A DNA stretch of 48,627 nt from an uncultured Bacteroidales bacterium (GTDB lineage: Bacteria; Bacteroidota; Bacteroidia; Bacteroidales; UBA932). A program made the translations under genes and the position numbers. The DNA is taken from positions 1 to 48,627 of the forward strand of contig CAJOHK010000014.1 in the NCBI GenBank assembly GCA_905234285.1, read 5' to 3'. Numbering within the stretch: the first letter of the stretch is position 1; the number at the start of each line of letters is the position of its first letter. The notes below the pieces were generated by a model. The model saw nothing but the letters and a program-made list of their open reading frames with translations, had not been told where the DNA came from and made no database searches. Positions 24,207 through 33,379 of this stretch are shown in pieces.

Positions 24207-25178
24207 ATGGATAAAAAAGGACCTATTTCACAATTCATTACCCATCATTACCGCCATTTCAACAGCGCTGCCCTGGTAGATGCAGCCAAGGCCTACGAAG
24301 ACCTGCTGAACAAGGGCGGCAAGATGTTCCTGGCCATGGCCGGCGCCATGAGTACCGCAGAGCTCGGCCTCTCCCTGGCCGCCATGATCCGCGAGGACAA
24401 GATTTCCTTCGTGTGCTGCAGCGCCAACAACCTGGAAGAGGACATCATGAACCTGGTGGCCCACAACCACTATTATCGTGTTCCCGGTTACCGGGACCTT
24501 ACTCCCGCCCAGGAGCAGGAGCTTATTAACAACCACTACAACCGCGTCACCGATACCTGCATCCCCGAGGAAGAAGCTTTCCGCCGTCTGGAAAAGCACC
24601 TGGTAGAGGTTTGGGACAAAGCCAAGGCCGAAGGCAAGCGCTATCTCCCCTACGAATTCATCTATCAGATGATCCGCAGCGGTGTCCTGGAGCAGTACTA
24701 TGAGATTGACCCCAAGGACAGCTGGGTGGTGGCCGCCTGTGAAAAGAACATCCCCATCATTTGCCCCGCCTGGGAAGACTGCACCACCGGTAACATCTTT
24801 ACCGCTCACGTAATTCGCGGAGAATATGATCCGCACATGGTCATCCAGGGCGTAGAGGTAATGATGTTCCTGGTAGACTGGTACAAGAAGAACGCACCTG
24901 GCGTAGGTTTCTTCCAGATTGGCGGCGGTACCGCCGGCGATTTCCCCATCTGCTGCGTTCCCATGATGGAGCAGGACCTGGGCTGGGAAGGCACTCCCCT
25001 CTGGGCCTACTTCTGCCAAATCTCCGATTCTACCACCAGTTACGGTTCCTATTCCGGCGCCGTCCCCAACGAGAAAATTACCTGGGGCAAGCTGGCACCC
25101 GAAACACCCAAGTTCATCGTAGAGTCCGACGCCACCATTGTGGCCCCGCTCATCTTCGCCTATGTCCTTGGCTGGTAA
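24207..25178 (+). CDS. Deoxyhypusine-synthase-like protein
   Basis: A protein of 323 residues of the deoxyhypusine synthase family. It shows KMFLAMAGAMSTAELG near residue 30 (NAD-binding region), AWEDCTTGN near 190, FFQIGGGTAGDFPI near 235 and ITWGKL near 290, where Lys295 matches the lysine that forms the enzyme intermediate in eukaryotes. Bacteria lack eIF5A, and bacterial members are thought to make homospermidine or related polyamines by transferring aminobutyl groups from spermidine. The ATG at 24207 is preferred over a longer frame to 24108, which would contain the promoter. A strong terminator follows. Confidence 0.82.
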   Translation: MDKKGPISQFITHHYRHFNSAALVDAAKAYEDLLNKGGKMFLAMAGAMSTAELGLSLAAMIREDKISFVCCSANNLEEDIMNLVAHNHYYRVPGYRDLTPAQEQELINNHYNRVTDTCIPEEEAFRRLEKHLVEVWDKAKAEGKRYLPYEFIYQMIRSGVLEQYYEIDPKDSWVVAACEKNIPIICPAWEDCTTGNIFTAHVIRGEYDPHMVIQGVEVMMFLVDWYKKNAPGVGFFQIGGGTAGDFPICCVPMMEQDLGWEGTPLWAYFCQISDSTTSYGSYSGAVPNEKITWGKLAPETPKFIVESDATIVAPLIFAYVLGW

Positions 25179-25620
25179 GCAACACTTACTTTACAGCATC
25201 AGGAGCCTGTTCCACAGAAAAGAGCAGGCTCCTTCTTCTATATCGGAACAAGGCCCGCTGCGTGCTCTCCCCCTCTCCCCGGAAGAGACTCGGCAGATGA
25301 AGATCCGGGTAGACCGCTGGGTGCAGGGAAAGGGTTACCGGATGCCCGATTCTACCATTGAGGACTGCGCCTGCCGCATGGGCTGTCACTCCGTGCAGCT
25401 TCACCGCTATTGCCTCAACCAGCTGGGCATGGATTTTCGCACCTGGCGCACCCGGCTGCGTATGGAAGATGCGAAGGCGCTGCTCCTTCAGGAGCCAGAC
25501 ACCTCCGCATCTCATATAGGAATTATGGTGGGAGTCAAGGACCGCAGCAACTTTCTGCGGCAATTCTTCAGCTATGTTGGCGTAACGCCGGAGCAGTGGC
25601 GCCGCCAAAACGGCATTTAG
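25162..25620 (+). CDS. AraC-type helix-turn-helix protein, start uncertain
   Basis: The C-terminal part (about the last 110 residues) is an AraC-type DNA-binding domain with two helix-turn-helix motifs: STIEDCACRMGCHSVQLHRYC and SHIGIMVGVKDRSNFLRQF followed by GVTPEQWRR. Homology begins at LSPEE near 25276. The N-terminal 38 residues have no recognisable fold and are encoded across the terminator hairpin at 25202-25239. Starts at 25138, 25162 or 25297 are possible; the last would cut into the homologous region. No sensor domain is present, so this may be a remnant of a larger regulator. The stop overlaps the convergent lipoprotein gene within TTAG. Confidence 0.55.
   Translation: MSLAGKQHLLYSIRSLFHRKEQAPSSISEQGPLRALPLSPEETRQMKIRVDRWVQGKGYRMPDSTIEDCACRMGCHSVQLHRYCLNQLGMDFRTWRTRLRMEDAKALLLQEPDTSASHIGIMVGVKDRSNFLRQFFSYVGVTPEQWRRQNGI
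25202..25239 (+). terminator. Intrinsic terminator of the deoxyhypusine-synthase-like gene
   Basis: GGAGCCTG (25202-25209) and CAGGCTCC (25225-25232) form a perfect eight-pair stem followed by TTCTTCT. It lies 24 bp past the stop. It also lies within the apparent 5' end of the AraC-type gene. Confidence 0.75.
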
Positions 25621-26300
25621 CGCTTGATGCGTCCCAAACCGCTTTTATGCGTATTCAGTGATTCGTACTGAAGATTGCGCACATCCACGTCGCCCGCACC
25701 GGAAATCTGAACATCGACCACCTGGGCAATGCCGCTGATTTTGGCATCTCCGGCACCGTTCACCGATACCGACAGATCGTTAACGCTGATATTCTTGAGG
25801 TCGATGTCACCGGCGCCGTTTACTTCTACGGAAATCTTGGCCAGACTGGCATTCTGGACCGTGATGTCTCCAGCTCCGTTTACCTCTACGCTTAAGGCGT
25901 CACTGCCGTTGTAGCCGTCCATGTCAAAATCGGCGGCACCGTTCACGGTTACCTCGACCAGCCTGGGGGCTGTCACATTGACCTTGATGCTGGCTTTGCG
26001 AATCTGCACCTTGTCTTTGGTTTGCAGGACCAGTACGCTGTCCTTTACCTGGAAGTCCAGTTTCTCTACCACGTCCTGGTTGGTAATTACTTCCACCTTA
26101 TACGTGTCGCCCTGGATAAAGTTCACATCGGCGTATCCGTTTACAAGGATGGAAGAGAAATCCTTGAGATCGTCCATGGGAAGGGTTACCTCTTCTCCTT
26201 TGGAAACATAAACCTTGTGGCTGCCATTGCCGCTGTAGCTCACAAACTGGCAGGAAACCAGGGTAAGCAAAGCTAAAGTAATACTTGCGATCTTTTTCAT
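25617..26300 (-). CDS. Head-GIN domain (DUF2807) lipoprotein
   Basis: A protein of 227 residues with a lipoprotein signal: KKIASITLALLT then LVSC, giving acylated Cys17. The mature part is a putative auto-transporter adhesin head-GIN domain, a beta-helix built from about 20-residue repeats each carrying a V-N-G-A-G-D or I-S-G-A-G-D turn (five to six copies). The last gene of a minus-strand operon, it starts 7 bp after the GntR gene. Proteins of this family often accompany ABC transporters under a YtrA-type regulator in Bacteroidota. Their molecular role is unknown. Confidence 0.82.
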   Translation of the reverse strand: MKKIASITLALLTLVSCQFVSYSGNGSHKVYVSKGEEVTLPMDDLKDFSSILVNGYADVNFIQGDTYKVEVITNQDVVEKLDFQVKDSVLVLQTKDKVQIRKASIKVNVTAPRLVEVTVNGAADFDMDGYNGSDALSVEVNGAGDITVQNASLAKISVEVNGAGDIDLKNISVNDLSVSVNGAGDAKISGIAQVVDVQISGAGDVDVRNLQYESLNTHKSGLGRIKR

Positions 26301-26306
26301 ATCTTT

Positions 26307-26645
26307 TTAGTCTTTAAATATTTCTGCATCTAATCCCAATAACTTAAGCCGCTGTTTGATGGCGGGGACGTCCTTGTCCAGGAATTCCTGGCGCTGGACT
26401 TTAAGGATTTGCTTCCGGGCATCCGGCGCCACAAAGTAACCGATGCCGCGTTTGTTGTAGATGATGCCGTCGGCGGTGAGTTTCTCGTAGGAGCGCATCA
26501 TGGTATTGGGGTTCACCCCAATGTCGGCGCCGTATTCCCGCACGGAGGGAATGCGGTCCTCCCCCTTGAGTTCGCCGGACAGGATGCGGTCGCACAGGGT
26601 GTCGGCAATCTGGAGGAAAATAGGTTTATCGGCGTTAAAATCCAT
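26307..26645 (-). CDS. GntR family transcriptional regulator, YtrA type
   Basis: A protein of 112 residues: a GntR winged-helix domain (PIFLQIADTLCDRILSG, then IPSVREYGADIGVNPNTMMRSYEKL, then GYFV) and a short C-terminal helical extension typical of the YtrA subfamily, which lacks a large ligand domain. Such regulators repress their own ABC transporter operon. It is third in the operon, 3 bp after the permease gene. The palindrome at 28327-28348, at the start of transcription, is its likely binding site. Confidence 0.85.
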   Translation of the reverse strand: MDFNADKPIFLQIADTLCDRILSGELKGEDRIPSVREYGADIGVNPNTMMRSYEKLTADGIIYNKRGIGYFVAPDARKQILKVQRQEFLDKDVPAIKQRLKLLGLDAEIFKD

Positions 26646-26648
26646 AGT

Positions 26649-27485
26649 CTAGTGTTTTAAAGTCTTGATGCGATAGTAGATGCCGATGGCCAGGCCCGCT
26701 ACTAAGAGGAAGTCTACCACGGTTCCCCAGCTGATGACGCTGTTCAAAAAATCCAGGATTACGGCAGGGTCGTCGCTGTTGCTGCTGCCGTATTGGGCCA
26801 GCATGGGAGACCAGGTATTAAGGGCGAAGTGCGAGAAAATGGGCGTGAAGATGGCGCTGGCTGCCATGGTGATGGCAAGGCCGCTGGCAATCTTCCACTT
26901 GCGGAAGCAGATGCCGCAAAGCAGGAAGTACAGCAGGTTACCCATGAATTGAAGGATTACAGGAAGGGCCAGGACGCTCAGATTGAACTGGAAGCCTTCT
27001 TCGCTGGCAGCCGAAAGCACGTTCCCGATTTCCTGCGATGCGGGAACCCAGCCTACCAGGATGGCGTCGCCGGCCGTGTGGTCCAGCAGGGCAATGATGC
27101 CGTCCAGGGCCAGATAGGAGACGATATAGGCAAGCGGCAGCAGAATGACCGTGATGATGATCATGGAAATGGCTTTCTCCAGGGCCGATGCCGGGATCAT
27201 GAGCCAGGCTTGGCCGGCCTGCTTTTGGGTGAGATAGCCGTAGGTGCGGGTTTGATAGAACACCAGGAACAGGCTGCCAAAGGCAAAGAAGCACAGACGG
27301 GCGGCGATACCGGGAGCCTGCCAGGAACCGGTGAACACCAGGGAGCCCAGTACCCAGATTACATAGCAGATGACGCTGATGCCGCCCAGCATGATGGCTG
27401 CCTTTCCGTTATTGTGCCACAGCTGCTTGAGGTCATATTTGAAGTAGTTCCAGAAACGCTGGAAGGTAAAAGTCTCGTTAATCAT
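26649..27485 (-). CDS. ABC transporter membrane subunit
   Basis: A hydrophobic protein of 278 residues with about six predicted membrane helices, beginning with a cytoplasmic stretch (TFTFQRFWNYFKYDLKQLW). There is no conserved catalytic motif. It follows the ATPase gene by 3 bp and precedes the GntR gene by 3 bp, so it is the partner of that ATPase. The substrate is not evident; systems of this class often handle cell-envelope stress or antimicrobial peptides. Confidence 0.75.
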   Translation of the reverse strand: MINETFTFQRFWNYFKYDLKQLWHNNGKAAIMLGGISVICYVIWVLGSLVFTGSWQAPGIAARLCFFAFGSLFLVFYQTRTYGYLTQKQAGQAWLMIPASALEKAISMIIITVILLPLAYIVSYLALDGIIALLDHTAGDAILVGWVPASQEIGNVLSAASEEGFQFNLSVLALPVILQFMGNLLYFLLCGICFRKWKIASGLAITMAASAIFTPIFSHFALNTWSPMLAQYGSSNSDDPAVILDFLNSVISWGTVVDFLLVAGLAIGIYYRIKTLKH

Positions 27486-27488
27486 GGC

Positions 27489-28316
27489 TTACTTGGAAAA
27501 AAAGGGTTTAACAAGGTCCTTGTGGGCATGTACGGTATTGAAGAAGGCTTCCAGGTTTACCTTGGATTCCTCTCCGGTGGTATTGGGCAGTACCTGGATG
27601 CATCCGCCGGGGATTTGCTCCATGTACAGGGCATCGGAGTGAATCTGGTTGCCATAGTCGAAGAACAGTTTGCTGCTGATTTCTTCCAGGGAGGCGTTAA
27701 CCAGCACTTCCTGCTTGTCCAGGATGATGATGGGGTCAATCACGTTTTCCAGGTCGCGAACCTGATGGGTAGAGATGATGACGGCGCTTTCCTCAGAGGT
27801 GTACTTGGTAACAGCCTTGCGGAACTGGGACTTGGAAGGAATGTCCAGGCCGTTGGTGGGCTCGTCCATATAATAATAACGGGCGTTGCACGCGAGGGCG
27901 AAGGCAATCCAGGTCTTTTTGAGCTGGCCGGCGCTCATGGAGTCCATCTTTTGCTGTGCGTCTACCTCAAAGCCCTGGAGGATTTCCAGGAACTTATTAT
28001 GGTCGTAGGCCGGCCACATGGCACCGGTTTCCAGTGCGAAGCACTCGGCCTTAGCGTGCACGGCGGCTACTTCGTCGGGTAGATAGAATTGCTCGGCCAG
28101 CAGGGAGGGCTGGCGCTGGAAGGGATCGCGACCATCTACTTCGATACTCCCCTGCTGGGGTTTCTTGAGGCCGCACAAAAGGGTGAGGAGGGTGGTTTTA
28201 CCTACGCCGTTCTCTCCCAGGAGTCCGTAGATATTGCCGCTGCGCACCTCCAGGGAGATGTTCTTCAGGACCGGTTTGGAACCGTAGCTGAAACTGATTT
28301 TGTCAACGTTTATCAT
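27489..28316 (-). CDS. ABC transporter ATP-binding protein
   Basis: A protein of 275 residues with an ABC ATPase domain: Walker A GENGVGKTT near residue 35, the signature SAGQLKK near 123 (a variant of LSGGQ), Walker B YYMDEPTNGLD near 150 and a switch histidine in ISTHQ near 180. The C-terminal 60 residues are a family-specific extension. It is the first gene of the operon and begins 35 bp after the -7 box at 28351-28358. Confidence 0.9.
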   Translation of the reverse strand: MINVDKISFSYGSKPVLKNISLEVRSGNIYGLLGENGVGKTTLLTLLCGLKKPQQGSIEVDGRDPFQRQPSLLAEQFYLPDEVAAVHAKAECFALETGAMWPAYDHNKFLEILQGFEVDAQQKMDSMSAGQLKKTWIAFALACNARYYYMDEPTNGLDIPSKSQFRKAVTKYTSEESAVIISTHQVRDLENVIDPIIILDKQEVLVNASLEEISSKLFFDYGNQIHSDALYMEQIPGGCIQVLPNTTGEESKVNLEAFFNTVHAHKDLVKPFFSK

Positions 28317-28326
28317 ATCTTTGCGA

Positions 28327-28348
28327 GTGTATTAGTTTATTAGTACAC
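28327..28348. promoter_or_regulatory. Palindromic operator at the ABC/GntR operon start
   Basis: A 22-bp imperfect palindrome with half-sites GTGTA (28327-28331) and TACAC (28344-28348) and an AT-rich centre (two TTAG units). It lies between the -7 box and the first start codon, at the transcription start, where a repressor would block initiation. YtrA-type GntR regulators bind inverted repeats of this AGTGTA/TACACT kind, and a YtrA-type gene is in the operon. Confidence 0.65.
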
Positions 28349-28350
28349 CG

Positions 28351-28381
28351 CAAAGGTAGTAACATTTTTCTAATCTACAAA
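28351..28381 (-). promoter_or_regulatory. Promoter of the ABC/GntR/lipoprotein operon
   Basis: On the minus strand, TTTG (28381-28378) and TACCTTTG (28358-28351) are separated by 19 bp, a full match to the Bacteroidota promoter consensus. Confidence 0.8.
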
Positions 28382-28416
28382 CTTTTTTGCAAAAAAAAAT
28401 GAGAAAAATGATTGGA

Positions 28417-29352
28417 CTAATTTTGGCCGAAGTAGTTTTTGATATTCTGCGCCATTTCATGGGCAAGCCTTGCGCGGGCTTCCCTGGAATACCAGGCAAT
28501 GTGCGGGCTCAGAATGAGGCGCTCCGGATGCTGCAAATGCAGGAGCGGACTGTCGGCCGGAAGGGGTTCCTTGATGTACACATCCAAGGCGGCCCCGGCG
28601 ATGATTCCTTCGTTTAACGCACGTGAAAGGTCGTTTTCTACAGCGATCCCTCCCCTGCCGGTATTCACCAGTATGGCCGTTGGTTTCATTTGCCTGAACT
28701 GATCATATCCTATGAGGCCGGCCGTGCGTTCGTTGTAAGGCGCATGGATGGAAATCACATCGGATTGGGCCAGTAATTCTGCCAGGCTCACGCAGGGATA
28801 CTCCTTGCAATGACCCGTCCCAGAAGTGGAATAATAAATCACATTCATCCCAATGGCTTTTCCTATAGCCGCCACCTTTTGTCCAATGGCACCCATTCCC
28901 ACTATTCCCAGGACTTTTCCGGCCAATTCCGTAAAGGGATGAGCATAGTCCACGTGGACGGGATTCCGGCTATAAGCGCCACTTTGTACGAACTCCTGAT
29001 AATGGAAGGCGCGTCCGCTCAGATTCAGAATATGCATCCAGGCAATCTGGGCTACAGAGTCGGTAGAATAGGCCGCCACATTGCGAACTGCCACTCCCCG
29101 GGCCTCGCAGAGCTTAACATCAATATTATTAATGCCCGTCCCGGCCTCGCAGATGAGTTTAAGCTTGGGGGCGGCATCCAGAAAAGCCTGATCTACAATG
29201 ACTTTGTTAAGGCAGGCCACATCGGCATCCTGCACTCGTTCGCGGGCTTCCTGGGCGGTAGAGCTGGGATAGCACACCAATTCCCCAAGGGCGGCCATCT
29301 CCTCCAGAGAGACATCGCCCATGCTGATAGCATCAAGAAAAACGATCTTCAT
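28417..29352 (-). CDS. D-2-hydroxyacid dehydrogenase (NAD-dependent, glycerate/lactate dehydrogenase-like)
   Basis: A protein of 311 residues with the two-domain fold of D-isomer-specific 2-hydroxyacid dehydrogenases. The NAD-binding loop is GIVGMGAIG near residue 148. The catalytic arginine lies in NTGRGG near 235 and the catalytic histidine in SPHIAWYS near 287. The start at 29352 begins with KIVFLDA; a longer frame reaching back to 29562 would run through the promoter and across the opposite gene. The -7 box lies only 5 bp before the ATG, so the mRNA may be leaderless or nearly so. The substrate (hydroxypyruvate, glyoxylate or a 2-oxoacid) cannot be fixed from sequence. Confidence 0.85.
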   Translation of the reverse strand: MKIVFLDAISMGDVSLEEMAALGELVCYPSSTAQEARERVQDADVACLNKVIVDQAFLDAAPKLKLICEAGTGINNIDVKLCEARGVAVRNVAAYSTDSVAQIAWMHILNLSGRAFHYQEFVQSGAYSRNPVHVDYAHPFTELAGKVLGIVGMGAIGQKVAAIGKAIGMNVIYYSTSGTGHCKEYPCVSLAELLAQSDVISIHAPYNERTAGLIGYDQFRQMKPTAILVNTGRGGIAVENDLSRALNEGIIAGAALDVYIKEPLPADSPLLHLQHPERLILSPHIAWYSREARARLAHEMAQNIKNYFGQN

Positions 29353-29357
29353 GGACA

Positions 29358-29365
29358 CAAAAATA
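29358..29365 (-). promoter_or_regulatory. -7 box of the dehydrogenase gene
   Basis: TATTTTTG on the minus strand (29365-29358) matches TAnnTTTG. It ends five bases before the A of the ATG at 29352. No TTTG is visible at the -33 position. Confidence 0.55.
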
Positions 29366-29393
29366 CGATTTTTTTGTATATTTACCCCTTGTA

Positions 29394-29924
29394 ATGGCAA
29401 CTGTACAGGAAATATTGGCCCGTATAGACGAAAAAGCGCCCTATAGCATGGTGGTAGAAGCCTCTGTGCGGGACTATTGTGTCCTGGCCTTGCAGTTCCT
29501 CCGTGGGCAGGCCGATTATGGCCGCTACTTCGAGAGCCGGTTGCCCAACCCCATGCCGGCATTGGAGCAGGAACTGCTTGCCCGCAAATATGCCGGGGAA
29601 CGTTACTGCATCCAACTCTATCAACCCTCAGAGGAAGCCTTGCTGGCCGATGTAATTGCCGATCTGGCCTTTGCCCAATCCCAGCGGCTCACCCTGGCTA
29701 CTCCGTCCACACCCCAGGCCGATGACCGCGAACGCGCATGCGTATACATTACGGCCGTTTATACGCTATTTGCCCTTTCCCTGCACGCTCGCACAGACTT
29801 TGCCGTACTCTTCCTGGAAGCCTGGGAAAACTTCAATCTATATGCAAGTGCCAGGACTGTACGTAAGCATTACGACAAGTCCTGGCACTCGAGATACAAT
29901 CCTTTGTTCTATCCGCTGGGATAG
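29394..29924 (+). CDS. Unrecognised soluble protein
   Basis: A protein of 176 residues, mostly helical by composition, without signal peptide or membrane helix. I do not recognise the family. Visible features are a repeated YxxxLF-type helix pattern and an aromatic-rich C-terminus (WENFNLY, then HYDKSWHSRYNPLFYPLG). It is a single gene between a divergent dehydrogenase gene (41 bp apart) and the convergent icd gene (3 bp apart). A weak -7-like TATATTTA lies at 29377-29384, nine bases before the ATG. Codon use and GC match the neighbours, so it is likely a native gene. Confidence 0.6.
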   Translation: MATVQEILARIDEKAPYSMVVEASVRDYCVLALQFLRGQADYGRYFESRLPNPMPALEQELLARKYAGERYCIQLYQPSEEALLADVIADLAFAQSQRLTLATPSTPQADDRERACVYITAVYTLFALSLHARTDFAVLFLEAWENFNLYASARTVRKHYDKSWHSRYNPLFYPLG

Positions 29925-29927
29925 GTT

Positions 29928-31142
29928 TTATGCGCCCAGGCGTTCGGCCAGACGCTTGCGGATTTCCTGGAGGAACTGGAGGGAAGTGAGTCCCTTGGGG
30001 GTGATACCCTCGGAGAGGTTCACCAGGTCCTTGGTCTCCAGACCCTCGTTCAGGGTGTCAAAGCAGGCCTGTTCCAGCTGGTTGGCGTAGTTCACCAGTT
30101 CGGGCAGGTTGTCCAGCTCTCCCCTCTTGCGGAAGGCACCGCTCCAGGCAAAGATGGTAGCCATGGGGTTGGTGGAAGTTTCTTCGCCCTTGAGGTACTT
30201 GTAATAGTGGCGGGTCACGGTGCCGTGGGCGGCCTCGTACTCGTACTTGCCGTCGGGGCTTACCAGGACCGAGGTCATCATGGCCAGGGAACCAAAGGCG
30301 GTGGAGACCATATCGGACATTACGTCGCCGTCGTAGTTCTTGCAGGCCCAGATAAAGCCGCCCTCGGAGCGCATTACGCGGGCCACGGCGTCGTCAATGA
30401 GGGTGTAGAAGTACTCGATGCCGGCGGCCTCGAATTGCTCTTTATATTCGGCCTCGTAGATTTCCTCGAAGATGGCCTTGAAGCGGCCGTCGTACTTCTT
30501 GGAGATGGTGTCCTTGGTGGCAAACCAGAGGTTCTCCTTCACGTCCAGGGCATATTTGAAGCAGGAGTGGGCAAAGCTGCGGATACTGGCGTCGGTGTTG
30601 TGCATGCCTTCAATAACGCCGGGACCCGAGAACTCGTGGATCACTTCTTCGATGCGCTCGCCGGATACGCCTTCGAACACCAGCTTGGCCACGCCGGGCT
30701 CATGGGTCTGGATTTCCACGTCACGGTACACGTCGCCATAGGCGTGGCGGGCAATGGTGATGGGTTTTTTCCAGAACTTCACGGCAGGGTGAATGGAAGG
30801 GATGGTGATGGGTGTACGGAACACGGTTCCGTCCAGCATGGCGCGGATGGTGCCATTGGGGCTCTTCCACATCTGGTGCAGGTTGTACTCGCTCATGCGC
30901 TGCACATTGGGGGTAATGGTAGCGCACTTTACAGCCACACCGTACTTCTTGGTGGCATTGGCGCTGTCGATAGTTACCTGATCGGAGGTCTTGTCGCGGT
31001 ACGGGAGGCCCAGGTCGTAGTATTCGGTCTTCAGGTCCACAAAGGGAAGGATGAGTTCATCCTTGATCATTTTCCAGAGGATTCTGGTCATCTCATCGCC
31101 GTCCATTTCTACGAGCGGCGTAGTCATTTTAATCTTTGCCAT
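29928..31142 (-). CDS. icd: NADP-dependent isocitrate dehydrogenase
   Basis: A protein of 404 residues of the eukaryote-like homodimeric NADP isocitrate dehydrogenase class: [11 protein letters not shown] at the start, TITPNV near 95, a substrate loop FRTPI with serine-poor [19 protein letters not shown] near 115, and [10 protein letters not shown] near 305 (coenzyme-binding). It oxidises isocitrate to 2-oxoglutarate and CO2; the reaction is reversible. The start shares one base with the acn stop (TAATG), and the gene is last in the citrate lyase operon. It converges on the unrecognised gene at 29394-29924 with 3 bp between. Confidence 0.95.
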   Translation of the reverse strand: MAKIKMTTPLVEMDGDEMTRILWKMIKDELILPFVDLKTEYYDLGLPYRDKTSDQVTIDSANATKKYGVAVKCATITPNVQRMSEYNLHQMWKSPNGTIRAMLDGTVFRTPITIPSIHPAVKFWKKPITIARHAYGDVYRDVEIQTHEPGVAKLVFEGVSGERIEEVIHEFSGPGVIEGMHNTDASIRSFAHSCFKYALDVKENLWFATKDTISKKYDGRFKAIFEEIYEAEYKEQFEAAGIEYFYTLIDDAVARVMRSEGGFIWACKNYDGDVMSDMVSTAFGSLAMMTSVLVSPDGKYEYEAAHGTVTRHYYKYLKGEETSTNPMATIFAWSGAFRKRGELDNLPELVNYANQLEQACFDTLNEGLETKDLVNLSEGITPKGLTSLQFLQEIRKRLAERLGA

Positions 31143-33379
31143 TATTTGAGGTTTTTATAGTAATTCATGAGGCAGCCGTCGGCCAGAATCTGGCGTTCGT
31201 CGGCGGTTAAATTCTTGAAATAGAGATGGATGGGCGTGCTGCGGCCGTCGCGGGTAATAACGCGGGCGTCAATTTCCTCGGCGCCGCCCAGGATGGCCTC
31301 CCGGATGCCGGGCACAAATACATAGTCCCCCACCTCGTACTCGAAGGGCGTTTCGGGAGAAATGGTAAACGGCACGATACCCCAGTTGATGCAGTTGCTG
31401 CGGTAGCGCTTGGTAGCGTACTCGTAGCAGATGTTGGCGTCGCCGCCCAGCACCTTCTGGCAGCTGGCAGCCTGCTCGCGGGCGCTGCCGTCGCCGGGCT
31501 TGTTGGCAAACACGCAAGAGCCGAAGGATGTGCTCTCGGCCGATGTGCCAGCCACGGAGAGGGCTTTCTGCAGGTCCTCGGAGAGGACGCCGGCGCGGCG
31601 GTTGCGGTCGTCTTCCTGGATGCGCTTGCTGCGGCCCACATACTCGGGCACGCGGCGACTGAGGGCAAACTCGGAGAGCTTGAGCGGATTGGAACGATAG
31701 CTGGAGGTCTCGCCGGAAGGAATGAGCTCGTCGGTGGTGGTCACGGGGTCGTGGATTACGGCGGCCAGTTCCAGGAGCATGTTCTCCTGCATGGCGGGCA
31801 TCACTGGCCAGTCCTTGATATTGGGGCCGTAGCGCAGTTCCACGCTCAAATCGGCCTTGCCGAAGCCGTTGTAAATGCGCTTCTCGTAGATGCGGCCGTC
31901 AAAGCTGTAAGGCTTGTGGTCGTCGGTGTATTCGATGTCCGTCGCAGCCGTGATAACGCCGCCGTTGGCTGCCGTCGCGGCAATGCTGCGGGCATCCATC
32001 AGGGCTACCATGGAAATCTGACCCTGACCAGGCTTGGAGCCTTCACGGTTGGGGAAGTTGCGGGTGGTGTGGCGGATGGAAAGGCCATTGTTGCTGGGTA
32101 CGTCTCCGGCACCGAAGCAAGGGCCGCAGAAGGCGGGTTTAATGACCACGCCGGCTTCCAGCAGTTCTTCGGCAATGTGATTGCGCGTGGTGGCCAGATA
32201 CACGGGCGTGCTCTGCGGGTAGGCGCTCATGGTAAAGTAGTCGTTGCCGATGGACTTGCCCCTAAGGATGGTGGCAGCCTCGCTCAGGTTGTCGTAGGTG
32301 CCGCCGGAGCAACCGGCAATGATGCCCTGGTCGGCATGGACTTTTCCGTCCTTAATCTTGGACAGCAGGTCGGGATGCACTTTATCGCCGAAACGCATTT
32401 TGGTATCTTCTTCCACGGCCTTGAGCACCTTTTCGGGGTTGGCCTGCAGTTCGTGGATGCTAACGGCGTTGGACGGGTGGTAAGGCAGGGCAATCATGCT
32501 CTCCTGCTTACTGAGGTCGATGGTGACCATGGAGTCATAGTATGCCACCTTGCCGGGCTGGAGCTCTTTGTATGCCTCGGGGCGGTTATGCATCTGGAAG
32601 TACTTCTGAACCTCTTCATCCGTAATCCAAATACTTGACAGGCAAGTGGTTTCGGTGGTCATTACGTCGATGCCGTTACGGAAGTCAATGGGCAGTTCCT
32701 TCACGCCAGGGCCGGCAAATTCCAGCACCTTGTTCTTCACAAAGCCGCTCTCAAACGTGGCTTTTACCAGGCTGATAGCCACATCGTGCGGGCCGATACC
32801 GCGGCGGGGCTTGCCCTCCAACCATACCAGCACCACCTCGGGGGCGTTGATGTCCCAGGTGTTCTTGAGCAGCTGCTTTACCAGCTCGCCGCCGCCCTCG
32901 CCGACACCCATGTTGCCCAGAGAGCCATAACGGGTGTGGGAGTCGGATCCCAGAATCATGTTGCCGCAGGCGGTGAGGGCCTCGCGAGCATACTGGTGGA
33001 TAACCGCCTGGTTGGCAGGCACATAGATGCCGCCGTATTTCTTGGCAGCGCTCAGACCGAACACATGGTCGTCCTCGTTGATGGTGCCGCCCACCGCACA
33101 AAGGGAATTGTGGCAGTTGGTCATGGCATAGGGCAGCGGGAAGGTCTCCAGGCCACTGGCACGGGCCGTCTGGATAATGCCCACATACGTTATATCGTGG
33201 GAAACCATGGCGTCAAAACGGATGCGAAGTTTGTTTCCCTTTGACCCGTCTACGTCGTGACTCCGCAGAATCTGGTAGGCAATGGTGTTTTCGCGGGCCT
33301 CGTCTTTGCCTAGAGGCCCTTCCTGGGCGATGGTCTTGCCATCGAGGAGATAAACTCCATTAGGGTTTAGTGTTATCAT
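31142..33379 (-). CDS. acn: Aconitate hydratase
   Basis: A protein of 745 residues with the aconitase domain order. Conserved stretches include [13 protein letters not shown] near 165, GCSGGTYDN (first cluster cysteine region) near 350, [18 protein letters not shown] near 420 (the paired cluster cysteines), and a swivel domain with SYRSNP near 560 and [10 protein letters not shown] near 660. It interconverts citrate and isocitrate using a [4Fe-4S] cluster. A longer frame to 33463 is rejected: the ATG at 33379 overlaps the citC-citG stop by 4 bp. The gene sits between the citrate lyase genes and icd, so citrate from or for the lyase is directly channelled to isocitrate. Confidence 0.93.
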   Translation of the reverse strand: MITLNPNGVYLLDGKTIAQEGPLGKDEARENTIAYQILRSHDVDGSKGNKLRIRFDAMVSHDITYVGIIQTARASGLETFPLPYAMTNCHNSLCAVGGTINEDDHVFGLSAAKKYGGIYVPANQAVIHQYAREALTACGNMILGSDSHTRYGSLGNMGVGEGGGELVKQLLKNTWDINAPEVVLVWLEGKPRRGIGPHDVAISLVKATFESGFVKNKVLEFAGPGVKELPIDFRNGIDVMTTETTCLSSIWITDEEVQKYFQMHNRPEAYKELQPGKVAYYDSMVTIDLSKQESMIALPYHPSNAVSIHELQANPEKVLKAVEEDTKMRFGDKVHPDLLSKIKDGKVHADQGIIAGCSGGTYDNLSEAATILRGKSIGNDYFTMSAYPQSTPVYLATTRNHIAEELLEAGVVIKPAFCGPCFGAGDVPSNNGLSIRHTTRNFPNREGSKPGQGQISMVALMDARSIAATAANGGVITAATDIEYTDDHKPYSFDGRIYEKRIYNGFGKADLSVELRYGPNIKDWPVMPAMQENMLLELAAVIHDPVTTTDELIPSGETSSYRSNPLKLSEFALSRRVPEYVGRSKRIQEDDRNRRAGVLSEDLQKALSVAGTSAESTSFGSCVFANKPGDGSAREQAASCQKVLGGDANICYEYATKRYRSNCINWGIVPFTISPETPFEYEVGDYVFVPGIREAILGGAEEIDARVITRDGRSTPIHLYFKNLTADERQILADGCLMNYYKNLK

